Made by a program: the position numbers and the translations under genes | Notes under the pieces: model-generated | Seen by the model: the letters and a program-made list of their open reading frames with translations, nothing else | Told to the model about the DNA's origin: nothing | Databases searched by the model: none | Part shown: piece after piece, positions 23,885 to 33,394 of the stretch | How the letters are laid out: the number at the start of each line of letters is the position of its first letter | Position numbering within the stretch: the stretch's first letter is position 1 | Assembly (NCBI RefSeq): GCF_021107415.1 | Contig: NZ_JAIOSW010000140.1 | Span: forward strand, 1 to 45,367 | Direction: 5' to 3' | Length of the DNA: 45,367 nt | DNA from: Desulfobacula sp. | GTDB lineage: Bacteria; Desulfobacterota; Desulfobacteria; Desulfobacterales; Desulfobacteraceae

Positions 23885-26881
23885 ATGGAGAACGTTGTAC
23901 TTAAACAGGGCCGGGAACTTTGCGGATATATCATAAAAGAAATTACACAGCTTGAAACCATTGATTCGATAATGGTTCAACTTGAGCACATAAAAACAAA
24001 GACAAAGCACATCCATATCTTAAATAAGGATAAGGAAAATACCTTTGGTGTATTTTTCAGAACGGTTCCCACAGATTCTTCCGGTGTGGCCCATATTCTT
24101 GAGCATACAGTATTGTGCGGGTCAAAAAAATTCAATGTCCGTGATCCGTTTTTTTCCATGATCAAAAGAAGCCTGTCTACATTTATGAATGCATTTACCG
24201 CGTCTGACTGGACTATGTATCCTTTTTCCACCCAGAATCAAAAAGATTATTACAACCTGATGGATGTGTATCTTGATGCCGCCTTTTTTCCAAAAATTGA
24301 TGAGCTAAGCTTTAAGCAGGAAGGCCATCGCGTGGAAATCCTTGAAAATAAAGACAAGACTGTTGAACTTGAATACAAAGGTGTTGTCTATAATGAAATG
24401 AAAGGTGCCATGTCTTCACCCGGTCAGGTGATGGGAAGATCCCTGCTTTGTGCCCTCTACCCGGATACGACCTATCGAAATAACTCAGGCGGTGAACCCT
24501 CCCAGATCCCGAAGCTCACCTGGGAAAATCTTAAAGATTTCCATACCAGGTACTATCATCCGTCTAATTCATATTTTTACACCTATGGCAATTTACCATT
24601 GGAAAAAACCCTTTCATTCATCAATGAAAAAGTACTCAATCAATTTGACCTGCTGGATATAAATTCAAAAGTCCCATCCCAACCCCGGTGGGACACTCCA
24701 AAACAAACAACCCAAGCCTATGCTTACTCTGATCAGCAAGACATATCAAAAAAATACCAGGCTTGTGTGGCCTGGCTGACCTGTGATATCAAAGATTCCT
24801 TTGAAATCCTTGTCCTCACCGTTTTGGAACAGATTCTTCTGGGTAACGCAGCTTCACCCCTGAGAAAGGCCCTGATCGAGTCAACCCTGGGATCTGCCCT
24901 TTCAGATTCAACCGGATTTGATCCGGATAACCGGGATACCCTGTTTGCCTGCGGATTAAAGGACATCTCCAAAGATTGTGTACAAAAGGTGGAAGATATT
25001 ATTTTTTCAACCATTCACGAGATTGCAGACAAAGGGATTGAGCAAAGCCTCATCGACTCGGCCATCCATCAGATTGAATTTCACAGAAAAGAAATTACCA
25101 ATACCCCTTACCCCTTCGGCATAAAATTACTCCTCTCCTTTGCCAGTACTGTTATCCATGATGGAGATCCGGTTTCCTGCATTAATATTGATGATGACCT
25201 GGACAAGCTAAAAGAAAACATAAAAAAAGGCGGGTTTCTTGAAAACAAGTTAAGACAATATTTCCTTGAAAATCCTCACAGGGTTCTTTTCACCCTTGAA
25301 CCGGATACTGGTCTTGAACAAAAAGAGATTGAAGAGACGAAAAAGGAACTTATAACTCTTTTAAAACAAATGACAGAGCAAGACCTTGAACAGATCAAAA
25401 AAGACGCTGAAACCCTTGAAGCACTCCAGGAAAAAGAAGAAGATGTCTCGGTCCTGCCAACTCTGGATCTTGCTGACGTGCCTTCCGAAATTGAAATTAT
25501 AAAACCCGATACGATTAAAAATGTCAGGTTTTCCACCTGCTATGATAAGGCCACATCCGGCATATTCTATTTTACCTGTCCCGTAGGTGCCGGTAGTATC
25601 CCACCCGATCTTTTTTCCCTTGTCCCATTTTTCTGCCAATCTTTTACCAACAGCGGCACAAAGAAAAATTCCTATGACAAAATAGCAGAACTCATGGATC
25701 TTTATACCGGAGGGGTATCTATCTCAGCATTTTCAGGATCTTATTTTTCAAAAGAAGCTGCGCCCCACTCATTTCTTGCCGTCCAGGGAAAAGCCCTGGA
25801 CAGGAATGTTGAAAAACTGTTTGATTTGATAAAAGAGTTTATTGAAGACTACAGCTTCCAGGATTTTGACAGGCTGAAAAGCCTTTTGCTGCAATACCGG
25901 GCCGGAATGGAAGCCTCCATTGTTTCAACCGGTCACAGGTATGCCATCTCCCTTGCCTCCAGGCATCTTTCAAAAGCCTCGTATATTAATGAGCTCTGGC
26001 ATGGTATTGCCCAGTATCAACTCATCAAAGAGATTACCGAACAATTTAATACAAGTGATAATAAAAACAAAGTCCTTGAAACCCTTTCAAAAAACTTGAT
26101 CAGAATGGCTCAATCCGTGTTAAAAAAGGGAAATTTCAAACCTGCTGTAATTGGTGGTTCAGGTTCTATCATACGCGCAGACAAACTATTTAAGTCCATC
26201 CATGATGATCTTTTAAATGATTCTCAACAATCTTCTTTACCATCGGCTTTTTTTACACCGGATATATCCTTTAAAGAAGATTTGCCCTATGACGGCTGGT
26301 ATACCAACACATCTGTCTCTTTTGTGGGCCAATCCTTTAAAACTGTTCGGATTACCCATGAAGACTCCCCCGGGCTTGCAGTCATCAGTAAGATCTTAAG
26401 ATCACTCTTCCTTCACCGTGAAATCAGGGAAAAAGGCGGAGCCTACGGCGGGTTTGCCATTTATAACACTGAAGAGGGAATTTTTTCATTCGGATCATAC
26501 AGGGATCCCCACATTGCAAGGACTCTGGATGTATATAAAAAGGCCTGTGATTTTATTATCAATGGCGACTATTCCCAAACCGATGTCAAAGAAGCTATTT
26601 TACAGGTTTGCTCAGAAATCGACAAACCTGAAACTCCCGGACCTTCCGCCATGAAGGCCTTTTACAGAGATATCACAAAACTTGACGATGACATTCGCCA
26701 ACACTTCAAGGATTCATTATTACGACTTGATAAAAAAAGAATCCAAACCATTGCCAAAAAGTATTTCACCATTAAGGATGCGCAAAAAGGAACAGCCGTC
26801 ATATCAAGCAAAACAAAGCTTGAAGAAGCCAACAAACAGCTTAATGCAGAAAAAAAGCAATTAAACTTGTTTAAAATTTAA
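23885..26881 (+). CDS. M16C zinc metalloprotease, PreP/insulinase-like
   Basis: A 998-residue peptidasome of the presequence-protease (M16C) subfamily, which degrades short unstructured peptides inside a closed chamber. The inverted zinc motif is HILEH (His70, Glu73, His74), with the third ligand Glu171 in VVYNEMKGAM about 100 residues later. The substrate-loop segments GSGS-type and KGGAYG (in the C-terminal half, REKGGAYGGFAIYN) are present. The architecture is two homologous halves joined by a helical hairpin at about 480-520 (EETKKELITLLKQMTEQDLE). No signal peptide is seen, so it is probably cytoplasmic. Its stop is only 6 bp from the end of the convergent DUF2520 gene, leaving no room for a terminator. 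Length matches the family. Confidence 0.93.
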   Translation: MENVVLKQGRELCGYIIKEITQLETIDSIMVQLEHIKTKTKHIHILNKDKENTFGVFFRTVPTDSSGVAHILEHTVLCGSKKFNVRDPFFSMIKRSLSTFMNAFTASDWTMYPFSTQNQKDYYNLMDVYLDAAFFPKIDELSFKQEGHRVEILENKDKTVELEYKGVVYNEMKGAMSSPGQVMGRSLLCALYPDTTYRNNSGGEPSQIPKLTWENLKDFHTRYYHPSNSYFYTYGNLPLEKTLSFINEKVLNQFDLLDINSKVPSQPRWDTPKQTTQAYAYSDQQDISKKYQACVAWLTCDIKDSFEILVLTVLEQILLGNAASPLRKALIESTLGSALSDSTGFDPDNRDTLFACGLKDISKDCVQKVEDIIFSTIHEIADKGIEQSLIDSAIHQIEFHRKEITNTPYPFGIKLLLSFASTVIHDGDPVSCINIDDDLDKLKENIKKGGFLENKLRQYFLENPHRVLFTLEPDTGLEQKEIEETKKELITLLKQMTEQDLEQIKKDAETLEALQEKEEDVSVLPTLDLADVPSEIEIIKPDTIKNVRFSTCYDKATSGIFYFTCPVGAGSIPPDLFSLVPFFCQSFTNSGTKKNSYDKIAELMDLYTGGVSISAFSGSYFSKEAAPHSFLAVQGKALDRNVEKLFDLIKEFIEDYSFQDFDRLKSLLLQYRAGMEASIVSTGHRYAISLASRHLSKASYINELWHGIAQYQLIKEITEQFNTSDNKNKVLETLSKNLIRMAQSVLKKGNFKPAVIGGSGSIIRADKLFKSIHDDLLNDSQQSSLPSAFFTPDISFKEDLPYDGWYTNTSVSFVGQSFKTVRITHEDSPGLAVISKILRSLFLHREIREKGGAYGGFAIYNTEEGIFSFGSYRDPHIARTLDVYKKACDFIINGDYSQTDVKEAILQVCSEIDKPETPGPSAMKAFYRDITKLDDDIRQHFKDSLLRLDKKRIQTIAKKYFTIKDAQKGTAVISSKTKLEEANKQLNAEKKQLNLFKI

Positions 26882-26887
26882 CCCTGC

Positions 26888-27778
26888 TTATAATTCAAAC
26901 AATCCGGCAAGCTTTTGTTGGGCATCATCACTGATTTCACCTCTGCGGCCGGCAATATCAAGGGTGTATTGTCCCAGCATCCGGTAGAGCTTTGAAAATT
27001 GCGGCAATTTTTTATCAATGTCCAAAAGATGCCTGGAAACGATTTCATTATCTCCACGGGCCACAGGGCCTGTGAGGGCATTGGTACAGCCCCTGGCCTT
27101 GATATTGTTCAAAGTCCCCATGATGAGCGGCTCTAAAATCTCATAAGCATCTTGTTCGGACAGGTCTGCTTCTTTGAGCAGTTCCAGGGCAAAATGCTCC
27201 AGGGTCACCAGATAGTTTGATGCCACCACAGCAGATGCATGGTACACGGTCTTTGCATGGGTCGGAATAGTAAATGAATTGGCCCTTAATGCATTAACAA
27301 TTTCTTTTCCAAATTCAGTGGCGTCAGCATCCCCTTCAATAGACATATTAATGCCTTTAAACGGAGATTCCTGTCCTTGTTCATAGGGAGCAAAGGCCTG
27401 CAGCGGATGAATGGAACCTGTGCTTGCACCCATTTTTTTGGCTGACCTGAGGATGTCTGAAGACAAGGCACCGGACAGGTGGTAAACAAAAGAATCACTA
27501 TTAAACCCATTTTCTTTAGCTATCTTTTCACACACGGGTTCAATAATGGTATCCGGCGTTGTAATAAAGACAAGGTCACAGGTCTTTACAGCATCCACAA
27601 GATTTTCATGCACCTGCCCCATGCCTGTAAATTCAAATGCTTTTTGAGCGGAATCACGACTTTTGCTTGAAAAGGCTTTTGGAATAAACCCCTGCTTTGA
27701 AAGAAATACAGCAAGATTTATCCCCAATCTTCCACACCCGATAACACAGAACTCCAGGCTTTTCTTATTTGTATTCAT
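26888..27778 (-). CDS. Rossmann-fold DUF2520 dehydrogenase, candidate ketopantoate reductase
   Basis: A 296-residue NAD(P)-dependent dehydrogenase-like protein. The N-terminal nucleotide loop is [12 protein letters not shown] (about 12-23), followed by [11 protein letters not shown] and [13 protein letters not shown], then [10 protein letters not shown] (about 122-131), which is typical of the Rossmann-like plus DUF2520 family. The C-terminal helical domain includes [17 protein letters not shown] and [11 protein letters not shown]. The gene starts inside the last 14 bases of panB, so expression is coupled to it. DUF2520 genes also sit beside panC in actinobacteria, so reduction of ketopantoate to pantoate, the step after PanB, is a strong contextual guess. 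No canonical panE is in the window. Function is not proven. Confidence 0.85.
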   Translation of the reverse strand: MNTNKKSLEFCVIGCGRLGINLAVFLSKQGFIPKAFSSKSRDSAQKAFEFTGMGQVHENLVDAVKTCDLVFITTPDTIIEPVCEKIAKENGFNSDSFVYHLSGALSSDILRSAKKMGASTGSIHPLQAFAPYEQGQESPFKGINMSIEGDADATEFGKEIVNALRANSFTIPTHAKTVYHASAVVASNYLVTLEHFALELLKEADLSEQDAYEILEPLIMGTLNNIKARGCTNALTGPVARGDNEIVSRHLLDIDKKLPQFSKLYRMLGQYTLDIAGRRGEISDDAQQKLAGLFEL

Positions 27779-28556
27779 ATTCTTTTGAGGGAAATTCCCT
27801 GCCCCTCACTTCTTTGATGTAGTGTTCAAGGCCCTGTTTAGCAACCCCTGCAATATCTGCATATTTTTTTACAAACTTGGGCAAAAAACGATCATTGATT
27901 CCCAGCATGTCATGAAGCACAAGGATCTGCCCATCACATTCAACACCTGCACCAATACCAATGGTAGAAATTTGTAATTCTTTTGTAATCTTTGCTGCAA
28001 TCGCTGAAGGGATTCCTTCCAGCACGACAGAAAAAGCACCGGCTGCCTGGACATCTCTGGCATCTTTTAAAAGCCTGTCTTCATCCCTTTGAACTTTAAA
28101 CCCGCCCATTTGATGGACAGACTGAGGGGTTAAACCAATATGAGCCTGGACAGGAATACCCGCCTTTGCCAGGGTATTAATAACAGGGCAGACATCTGCT
28201 CCACCTTCAAGTTTTACCGCAGATGCCCCTGCTTCCTTTAAGAACCGTCCTGCATTTTCAAGGGCCTTATCAAGGGATCCCTGGTAGGACATAAACGGCA
28301 TATCACCGATAACCATAGAGTAGGCGCAGGCTCTTGATACCATGGAGGTATGGTAAATCGATTCATCCATGGTAACCGGAAGTGTATTTTCTTTTCCCTG
28401 GACCACCATACCAAGAGAATCACCCACCAGAATAATTTCAATTCCTGCCTGATCCAGCATACTGGCAAAAGGATAGTCATATGCTGTTAGGGCAGTTATC
28501 TTTCGCCCTTCCTGCTTCATTTTAATCAGTGTTGATGTTGTTACTCTGGGTTGCAT
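27765..28556 (-). CDS. panB: 3-methyl-2-oxobutanoate hydroxymethyltransferase
   Basis: A 263-residue PanB, transferring a hydroxymethyl group from 5,10-methylene-THF to 2-ketoisovalerate to form ketopantoate, the first committed step of pantothenate and CoA synthesis. Marks: [12 protein letters not shown], the Mg2+-site [13 protein letters not shown] (Asp46) and [10 protein letters not shown] (Asp85), AVKLEGG (Lys115, Glu117), and the later [16 protein letters not shown] and [11 protein letters not shown] segments with the catalytic glutamate. GGAG lies 9 bases before the ATG, and a good TATAAT (28610-28605, minus) about 50 bp upstream may be its -10. The downstream DUF2520 gene overlaps its end. 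Confidence 0.96.
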   Translation of the reverse strand: MQPRVTTSTLIKMKQEGRKITALTAYDYPFASMLDQAGIEIILVGDSLGMVVQGKENTLPVTMDESIYHTSMVSRACAYSMVIGDMPFMSYQGSLDKALENAGRFLKEAGASAVKLEGGADVCPVINTLAKAGIPVQAHIGLTPQSVHQMGGFKVQRDEDRLLKDARDVQAAGAFSVVLEGIPSAIAAKITKELQISTIGIGAGVECDGQILVLHDMLGINDRFLPKFVKKYADIAGVAKQGLEHYIKEVRGREFPSKEYEYK

Positions 28557-28658
28557 TTTCTTTTTCTCCTATAGTTTATGATTAATATTCATTACACGGA
28601 TATCATTATAAAATATATTTGCAATACTAAAATAAAACCGCCCAAGTTACAAGGCTCC

Positions 28659-30851
28659 TTACGAGTGGCTTTGTCGCCAATCATTATACTGGCACATTCC
28701 CCAAAGTGCTTTAACCGCTCTTTCAGGGGAGGGGAAGAACACACTCTTATATTCATACCCTTGCCGCCTGTAAAGAGTTTTGCTGATTTCATCGGTTAAA
28801 AGACTTACGCCCAGAACCGGTTTTTTATATTCTTGAGTTAATTTGATCACATATTGGGTATAATCCTCTTCAAATTGCAGGATCGAATCCTTAAATAATT
28901 GTGCCTGTGCCTTGTCAATATCCGGATCTGTTTTGCATACCGATTCAATCATGCTGTTGATCAGAACCCTTTTTCCATGGATACCCAGATGAATGACCGC
29001 ATCGCACCCGTCCCATTTAAGCAGCTCTTCCAAACAGGTTTTGGGAATGTGAGGATCATTTTCTCCCACAATATCAACAGGGTTTCCATGGCTCCAGAAT
29101 GGCGGCAGAATCTTGTTGAGCCGCTCAATAATATCCCGGGAAAGCTTTGGCACCTCAAGTCCGTGTTCCGCGCAAAGATCTGTTGTGATCACTCCCCAGC
29201 CACCCCCAAGGGTCATGATGGCCACCCGATTTCCCTTTGGCAGGGGCAGGGATGAAAATACGGCAGACAGATCCAGAAGTTCCATGGGTTGATCCACCTG
29301 GATAATACCGGCCTGCCTGCAGACAGCATCAAATACTTTTGTATCCGATGCCATGGCCCCGGTATGGCTGGAAGCTGCCCTTTCACCCATGCTGGTCCTG
29401 CCGCCCTTTAACACCACTACAGGTTTTTTCATGGATACCCTTGCCGCACTTTTGAAAAACCTTGACCCGTCTTTTATACTCTCAATATAAAGTACCACCG
29501 TTCTTGTCAGGTTATCAACCTCAAATGCTTCCATATAATCTTCAATCGTAACCATGGCTTCATTTCCCGAGCCTGAAAACGCCCTAATACCAATATCCTG
29601 CTGCTCGGCAAAGGCCAGGATCTGGGTTCCCATATTCCCTGACTGGCATACAAGGGCGGTAGAACCTGGTATCGGGTATGCATGGGCAGCGCAACAATAA
29701 AAATCAATGTGGGGATTGCATACCCCCATGGTATTGGGTCCAAAGATCAATATCCCGGCATCATAGGCCGCTTTCACCAGTTTTTCCTCTAATTTTGCTC
29801 CTTCTTCGCCCACTTCCCTGAAACCTGAAGTGATTAACAAAATCCCTTTAACCTGTTTCTTTGTTAAATCCGGTATCAGATCAATCACTTTATTTGCCGG
29901 TATGGTCACCACCGCCAGTTCAACATCCGCTTCAATCTCCAGAACGGATTTATACACCTGCCGACCGGTAATCTTGCCCCCCTTGGGATTTACCAGATAA
30001 ACCTTTCCCTTAAAATCTCTGGACAAGGTATTGGTTAACAGCATATGCCCCCATTTTCCGGGAGTGGCCGATGCCCCGATAAAGGCAATGGATTTTGGAT
30101 AATAACAGGAAGCAAGGTTTTTCAAGTCAATATCATAGGCCTTGTGGTTTTCTTCTCTCATCTTTTCTAATATAATCAGGCCGTCCACGGCAACAGGGGA
30201 TCCGTCAGGCTGAATAATCAGAGGGTTGATATCAATTTCTTTGATATCCGGATATGCCAGGGCCATATCCGACAGTCCTTTGAGAATCGTTTTTACAGCT
30301 TGTTTATCTACTGCTTTTTCACCCCTGAAGTCATTTAAAAGCTTTTTTGAAGATAATTGTTCAAACATATCCTCCATGTCAGCATCATTTAACGGGGCGA
30401 TTTTAAAGGCAATATCTTTTAAGGCTTCGGTCAATATCCCCCCCAGGCCAAATACAATGACCGGGCCAAACTGGGGATCTTTGAACATGCCGGCAACAAA
30501 TTCTCTTTTCCCTGATACCACAGGTTGTATGAGAAAAGCCTCGATATCATCTTTTGCAGAATTTTTCATTTCCTTAACAGCATCAAGCACCTGGTCCTCG
30601 CTGTTCAATCCAACACGCACAAGGCCTGATTCTGTTTTATGTAGAATATTTGCGCCAATGCCTTTTAACACCATGGGAAAACCTGTTTTTTGACAGGTAT
30701 CCAGGATGCGATTCACATCTGTTTCTTTCTTTTCTTCCACAACAGGAATATGAAACAATTTAAATATTTCTTTTGCCTCATCTTCAGGCAAAAATTTTAA
30801 AGGTGATAGTAATCTTGCATTGATCAGTTTTTGAACATCTGTCAGTTTCAT
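28659..30851 (-). CDS. acetate/acyl-CoA ligase (ADP-forming), fused ATP-grasp and CoA-binding domains
   Basis: A 730-residue fused ADP-forming acyl-CoA synthetase that makes ATP from acyl-CoA (or the reverse). The beta-type ATP-grasp domain comes first (about 1-235), with GFPMVLKGIG and ILHKTESG, whose His71 matches the second phosphohistidine of this family. The CoA-binding Rossmann domain (about 250-385, IAFIGASATPGKWG and FGPNTMGV) and the succinyl-CoA-ligase-like domain follow, with the phosphorylated histidine in AASSHTGAM (His496). The acyl specificity (acetate, propionate, aryl acids) is not visible. It begins directly after the stop of the TetR gene (TAAATG, minus), so the regulator very probably controls it, and it ends 102 bp before panB on the same strand. 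Confidence 0.93.
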   Translation of the reverse strand: MKLTDVQKLINARLLSPLKFLPEDEAKEIFKLFHIPVVEEKKETDVNRILDTCQKTGFPMVLKGIGANILHKTESGLVRVGLNSEDQVLDAVKEMKNSAKDDIEAFLIQPVVSGKREFVAGMFKDPQFGPVIVFGLGGILTEALKDIAFKIAPLNDADMEDMFEQLSSKKLLNDFRGEKAVDKQAVKTILKGLSDMALAYPDIKEIDINPLIIQPDGSPVAVDGLIILEKMREENHKAYDIDLKNLASCYYPKSIAFIGASATPGKWGHMLLTNTLSRDFKGKVYLVNPKGGKITGRQVYKSVLEIEADVELAVVTIPANKVIDLIPDLTKKQVKGILLITSGFREVGEEGAKLEEKLVKAAYDAGILIFGPNTMGVCNPHIDFYCCAAHAYPIPGSTALVCQSGNMGTQILAFAEQQDIGIRAFSGSGNEAMVTIEDYMEAFEVDNLTRTVVLYIESIKDGSRFFKSAARVSMKKPVVVLKGGRTSMGERAASSHTGAMASDTKVFDAVCRQAGIIQVDQPMELLDLSAVFSSLPLPKGNRVAIMTLGGGWGVITTDLCAEHGLEVPKLSRDIIERLNKILPPFWSHGNPVDIVGENDPHIPKTCLEELLKWDGCDAVIHLGIHGKRVLINSMIESVCKTDPDIDKAQAQLFKDSILQFEEDYTQYVIKLTQEYKKPVLGVSLLTDEISKTLYRRQGYEYKSVFFPSPERAVKALWGMCQYNDWRQSHS

Positions 30852-31445
30852 TTATGCTTTTGCTCCGTTGAGTACAATATTTGCAATACCGGTTGATACC
30901 TCGTTAATATCAAGTTCTTTGCCAAAAATAATTTCCCCGAGACAGGCATGCTCAATGGCCCCCAATATCACTTTTCGTAATGTAAAGGCATCAATATCCT
31001 GTTTGAGTTCCCCGTTTTTTATGCCCTTCTCAATGATCTCAAGGATGGTCCGGGAATATTTACGAACCATTTCATAGGCACAAGAATCAAAAAAATCTGA
31101 AGAATTGCGCACCTCAAGCAGGAGAATTTTTGAAAAAATCCTGTTATCCGCATAACTTTCAAGACTTGAAAAAATAATGACTTCAAGCTGTCTAATACAG
31201 GTTTTTTCATTGGCTATCCTGCTCTCAATTTTTGACTGGAACTCAAAAAAATGTTCCTTTAATACCTGGTATAAAAGCGCTTTCTTATCTTTAAAATATT
31301 TGTAAATCAGTCCTTCGGTTACTTTTGCATTCCTGGCGATTTGTGCTGTGGTAATGGAATGAAAATCTTTTTGAGCCATAAGGAGGGAAAAAGATTTCAT
31401 GATTTTTATTCTGCCGGGAGGGTTGGTTTTTCTTTTGTGCTTCAT
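30852..31445 (-). CDS. TetR/AcrR-family regulator
   Basis: A 197-residue one-component repressor. The N-terminal helix-turn-helix is SITTAQIARNAKVTEGLIYK followed by YFKDKKALL (about 30-58), which is the TetR signature. The C-terminal all-helical ligand-binding half (60-197) is not of a type I can name. Its stop codon touches the ATG of the ADP-forming acyl-CoA synthetase, making a two-gene unit, so an acyl-CoA or free acid is a likely ligand. The palindrome at 31513-31527, about 70-80 bp upstream of its start, is the natural operator candidate and sits in the divergent region shared with the adenine deaminase operon, so it might control both directions. Confidence 0.88.
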   Translation of the reverse strand: MKHKRKTNPPGRIKIMKSFSLLMAQKDFHSITTAQIARNAKVTEGLIYKYFKDKKALLYQVLKEHFFEFQSKIESRIANEKTCIRQLEVIIFSSLESYADNRIFSKILLLEVRNSSDFFDSCAYEMVRKYSRTILEIIEKGIKNGELKQDIDAFTLRKVILGAIEHACLGEIIFGKELDINEVSTGIANIVLNGAKA

Positions 31446-31512
31446 AGTACCCTTTTTTAAAAATAATATTGCTTATCAAAACAGCCGGGTATCAAACTCA
31501 GTATAAAAATTG

Positions 31513-31527
31513 GTAAGTAACACTTAC
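31513..31527. promoter_or_regulatory. candidate TetR operator palindrome
   Basis: GTAAGT-AAC-ACTTAC forms a perfect 6-bp-arm palindrome with a 3-bp centre, typical in size of TetR-family operators. It is in the 214-bp divergent gap between the TetR/acyl-CoA synthetase genes (minus) and adenine deaminase (plus), 68-82 bp from the TetR start and about 130 bp from the adenine deaminase start. Binding by the adjacent TetR protein is inferred. Confidence 0.5.
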
Positions 31528-31659
31528 TCACAAAACTTTACGCTTGTCAAGCACATAAAAATGACCAACTGACCAATGAGGTTAAAGAAAATTGTTTTAT
31601 CGATGATGGATGCCTGTTATTATGAATAAAAAATTTCAGACGAATCACGGAGAACGTGT

Positions 31660-33369
31660 ATGAGAAACTTTTTACTAAAACTGGCTGCAGTCAGGGGTGA
31701 GATCAAAGCAGATCTGTTGGTTAAAAATGCACAGATCATCAATGTGCTGTCCGGTGAAATCCATAAAGGAAATGTTGCTGTCATTGACGGAAGGTTTATT
31801 GGGTTCGGTGATTATGAGGCAAATGAGGTCATTGATGCGGACGGCCTTTTCATGTCCCCGGGTTTTATTGACGGACATATCCATTTTGAAAGTACCATGC
31901 TTACATTACCTGAATTTTCCCGGGCAGTACTTCAAAGGGGGAGTACCGCTGTTGTTATAGATCCCCATGAAATAGCCAATGTGCTCGGATTGGATGGAAT
32001 CCGTTATGTTCTGCACAGCATCAGCCAGATACCTCTGGATGTGTTTGTCATGCTCCCTTCCTGTGTACCGGCCACACCGCTTGAAACATCGGGTTCCTCA
32101 ATCACACACAGGGAGCTGTATTGTATGATTCAGGAAGAATGTGTTGCCGGGATCGGTGAAATAATGAATTTCCCTGCTGTGATCAAAGGTGAGGAAGAAG
32201 TCCATCAACGCATTGCCGTCGCCAAATGGAAAAAAGTGGATGGACACGCACCCGGTGTCAATGGAAAAAGCTTAAACGCTTATGTGTTTTCCAATATTGA
32301 CAGCGATCATGAATCAACTACAGCTAAAGAAGCAAAAGAGAAACTGCGCAAGGGTATGCATATTTTAATCAGGGAGGGGACTTCAGAACGCAATCTGGCA
32401 GAGTTAATCAAGATTGTTACCAAAAAAAATTCATGGCATTTTTCCTTTGCCACAGATGATAAACATCCGGATGATCTGCTGGAAGAAGGCCATATCGACC
32501 ATTCACTGAGAAAAGCCATTTCATTGGGGCTGGACCCTATTACCGCATATCAGATTGCCACCATAAACACTGCAAATCATTACAGGCTTAAAAATGTTGG
32601 TGCCATAAAACCGAGATACTGGGCTGATTTTGTTCTTCTTTCCGATTATAAAAATGTAAAAATTGAATCCGTATATAAAAAAGGGATTCCGGTTTTTAAA
32701 AATAAAAAATTGATCCGGTTTCCCGGTAACATACCGCCAACAGTGAGATCTGCAATGAATCCGGATGATGTAAGCCTGGAACAATTAAAGATTCAGGCAA
32801 AAGGGGATAAAATCCGTGTTATTGATATTCTGCCTAATCAGATCGTGACGGATGAATTCATTACAAAAGCAAATATTAAAAACGGATTTGTTGAGTCGAA
32901 CATTACCGATGATATCCTTAAAATTGTGGTGATAGAAAGACATAAAGCCACCGGCCGGATCGGCAAGGCTTTTGTAAGGGGATTCGGACTGAAACAGGGT
33001 GCAATCGGTTCAACCGTGGCCCATGATTCCCATAATATTGTGATTGTCGGAACCAATGATGCAGATATGTTTGCGGCTTTTCAACGGATAAAAAAATTAA
33101 AAGGCGGGCTTGTTGTGATCAACGATGGTCAATTGGTGGCCCAATTGCCGTTGCCCATTGCAGGTCTGTTATCCACAAAAAAATTTGAAAAAATCGCAGC
33201 AGATTTGAAAAATTTGAAACAAAAAGTTAAAACTCTGGGCGGAACACATGACTCGCCTTTCATGATTTTATCTTTTTTATGCCTTTCAGCCATTCCCAAA
33301 TTAAAAGTAACAGATCTTGGGCTGATAGATGTGGAGAATTTCAAGGTAACTTCTTTATTTACAGACTGA
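31660..33369 (+). CDS. ade: adenine deaminase
   Basis: A 569-residue amidohydrolase of the bacterial adenine deaminase family, converting adenine to hypoxanthine and ammonia. The metal-binding motif is SPGFIDGHIHFEST (about 66-79; His73 and His75), followed by VIDPHEIANVLG, GIGEIMNFPAV, DGHAPG, and FATDDKHPDDL, which carries the late catalytic Asp. The C-terminal half contains the KQGAIGSTVAHDSHNIVIVG and GGLVVINDGQ segments typical of the family. CGGAG lies 9 bases before the ATG, and a weak TTGTTT-N17-TGTTAT pair at 31592-31620 could be its promoter. It heads the molybdenum-hydroxylase operon and supplies hypoxanthine to the xanthine dehydrogenase encoded next, 25 bp downstream. Confidence 0.95.
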   Translation: MRNFLLKLAAVRGEIKADLLVKNAQIINVLSGEIHKGNVAVIDGRFIGFGDYEANEVIDADGLFMSPGFIDGHIHFESTMLTLPEFSRAVLQRGSTAVVIDPHEIANVLGLDGIRYVLHSISQIPLDVFVMLPSCVPATPLETSGSSITHRELYCMIQEECVAGIGEIMNFPAVIKGEEEVHQRIAVAKWKKVDGHAPGVNGKSLNAYVFSNIDSDHESTTAKEAKEKLRKGMHILIREGTSERNLAELIKIVTKKNSWHFSFATDDKHPDDLLEEGHIDHSLRKAISLGLDPITAYQIATINTANHYRLKNVGAIKPRYWADFVLLSDYKNVKIESVYKKGIPVFKNKKLIRFPGNIPPTVRSAMNPDDVSLEQLKIQAKGDKIRVIDILPNQIVTDEFITKANIKNGFVESNITDDILKIVVIERHKATGRIGKAFVRGFGLKQGAIGSTVAHDSHNIVIVGTNDADMFAAFQRIKKLKGGLVVINDGQLVAQLPLPIAGLLSTKKFEKIAADLKNLKQKVKTLGGTHDSPFMILSFLCLSAIPKLKVTDLGLIDVENFKVTSLFTD

Positions 33370-33394
33370 ACCGAAAACCATTCAGGATTGAGCC

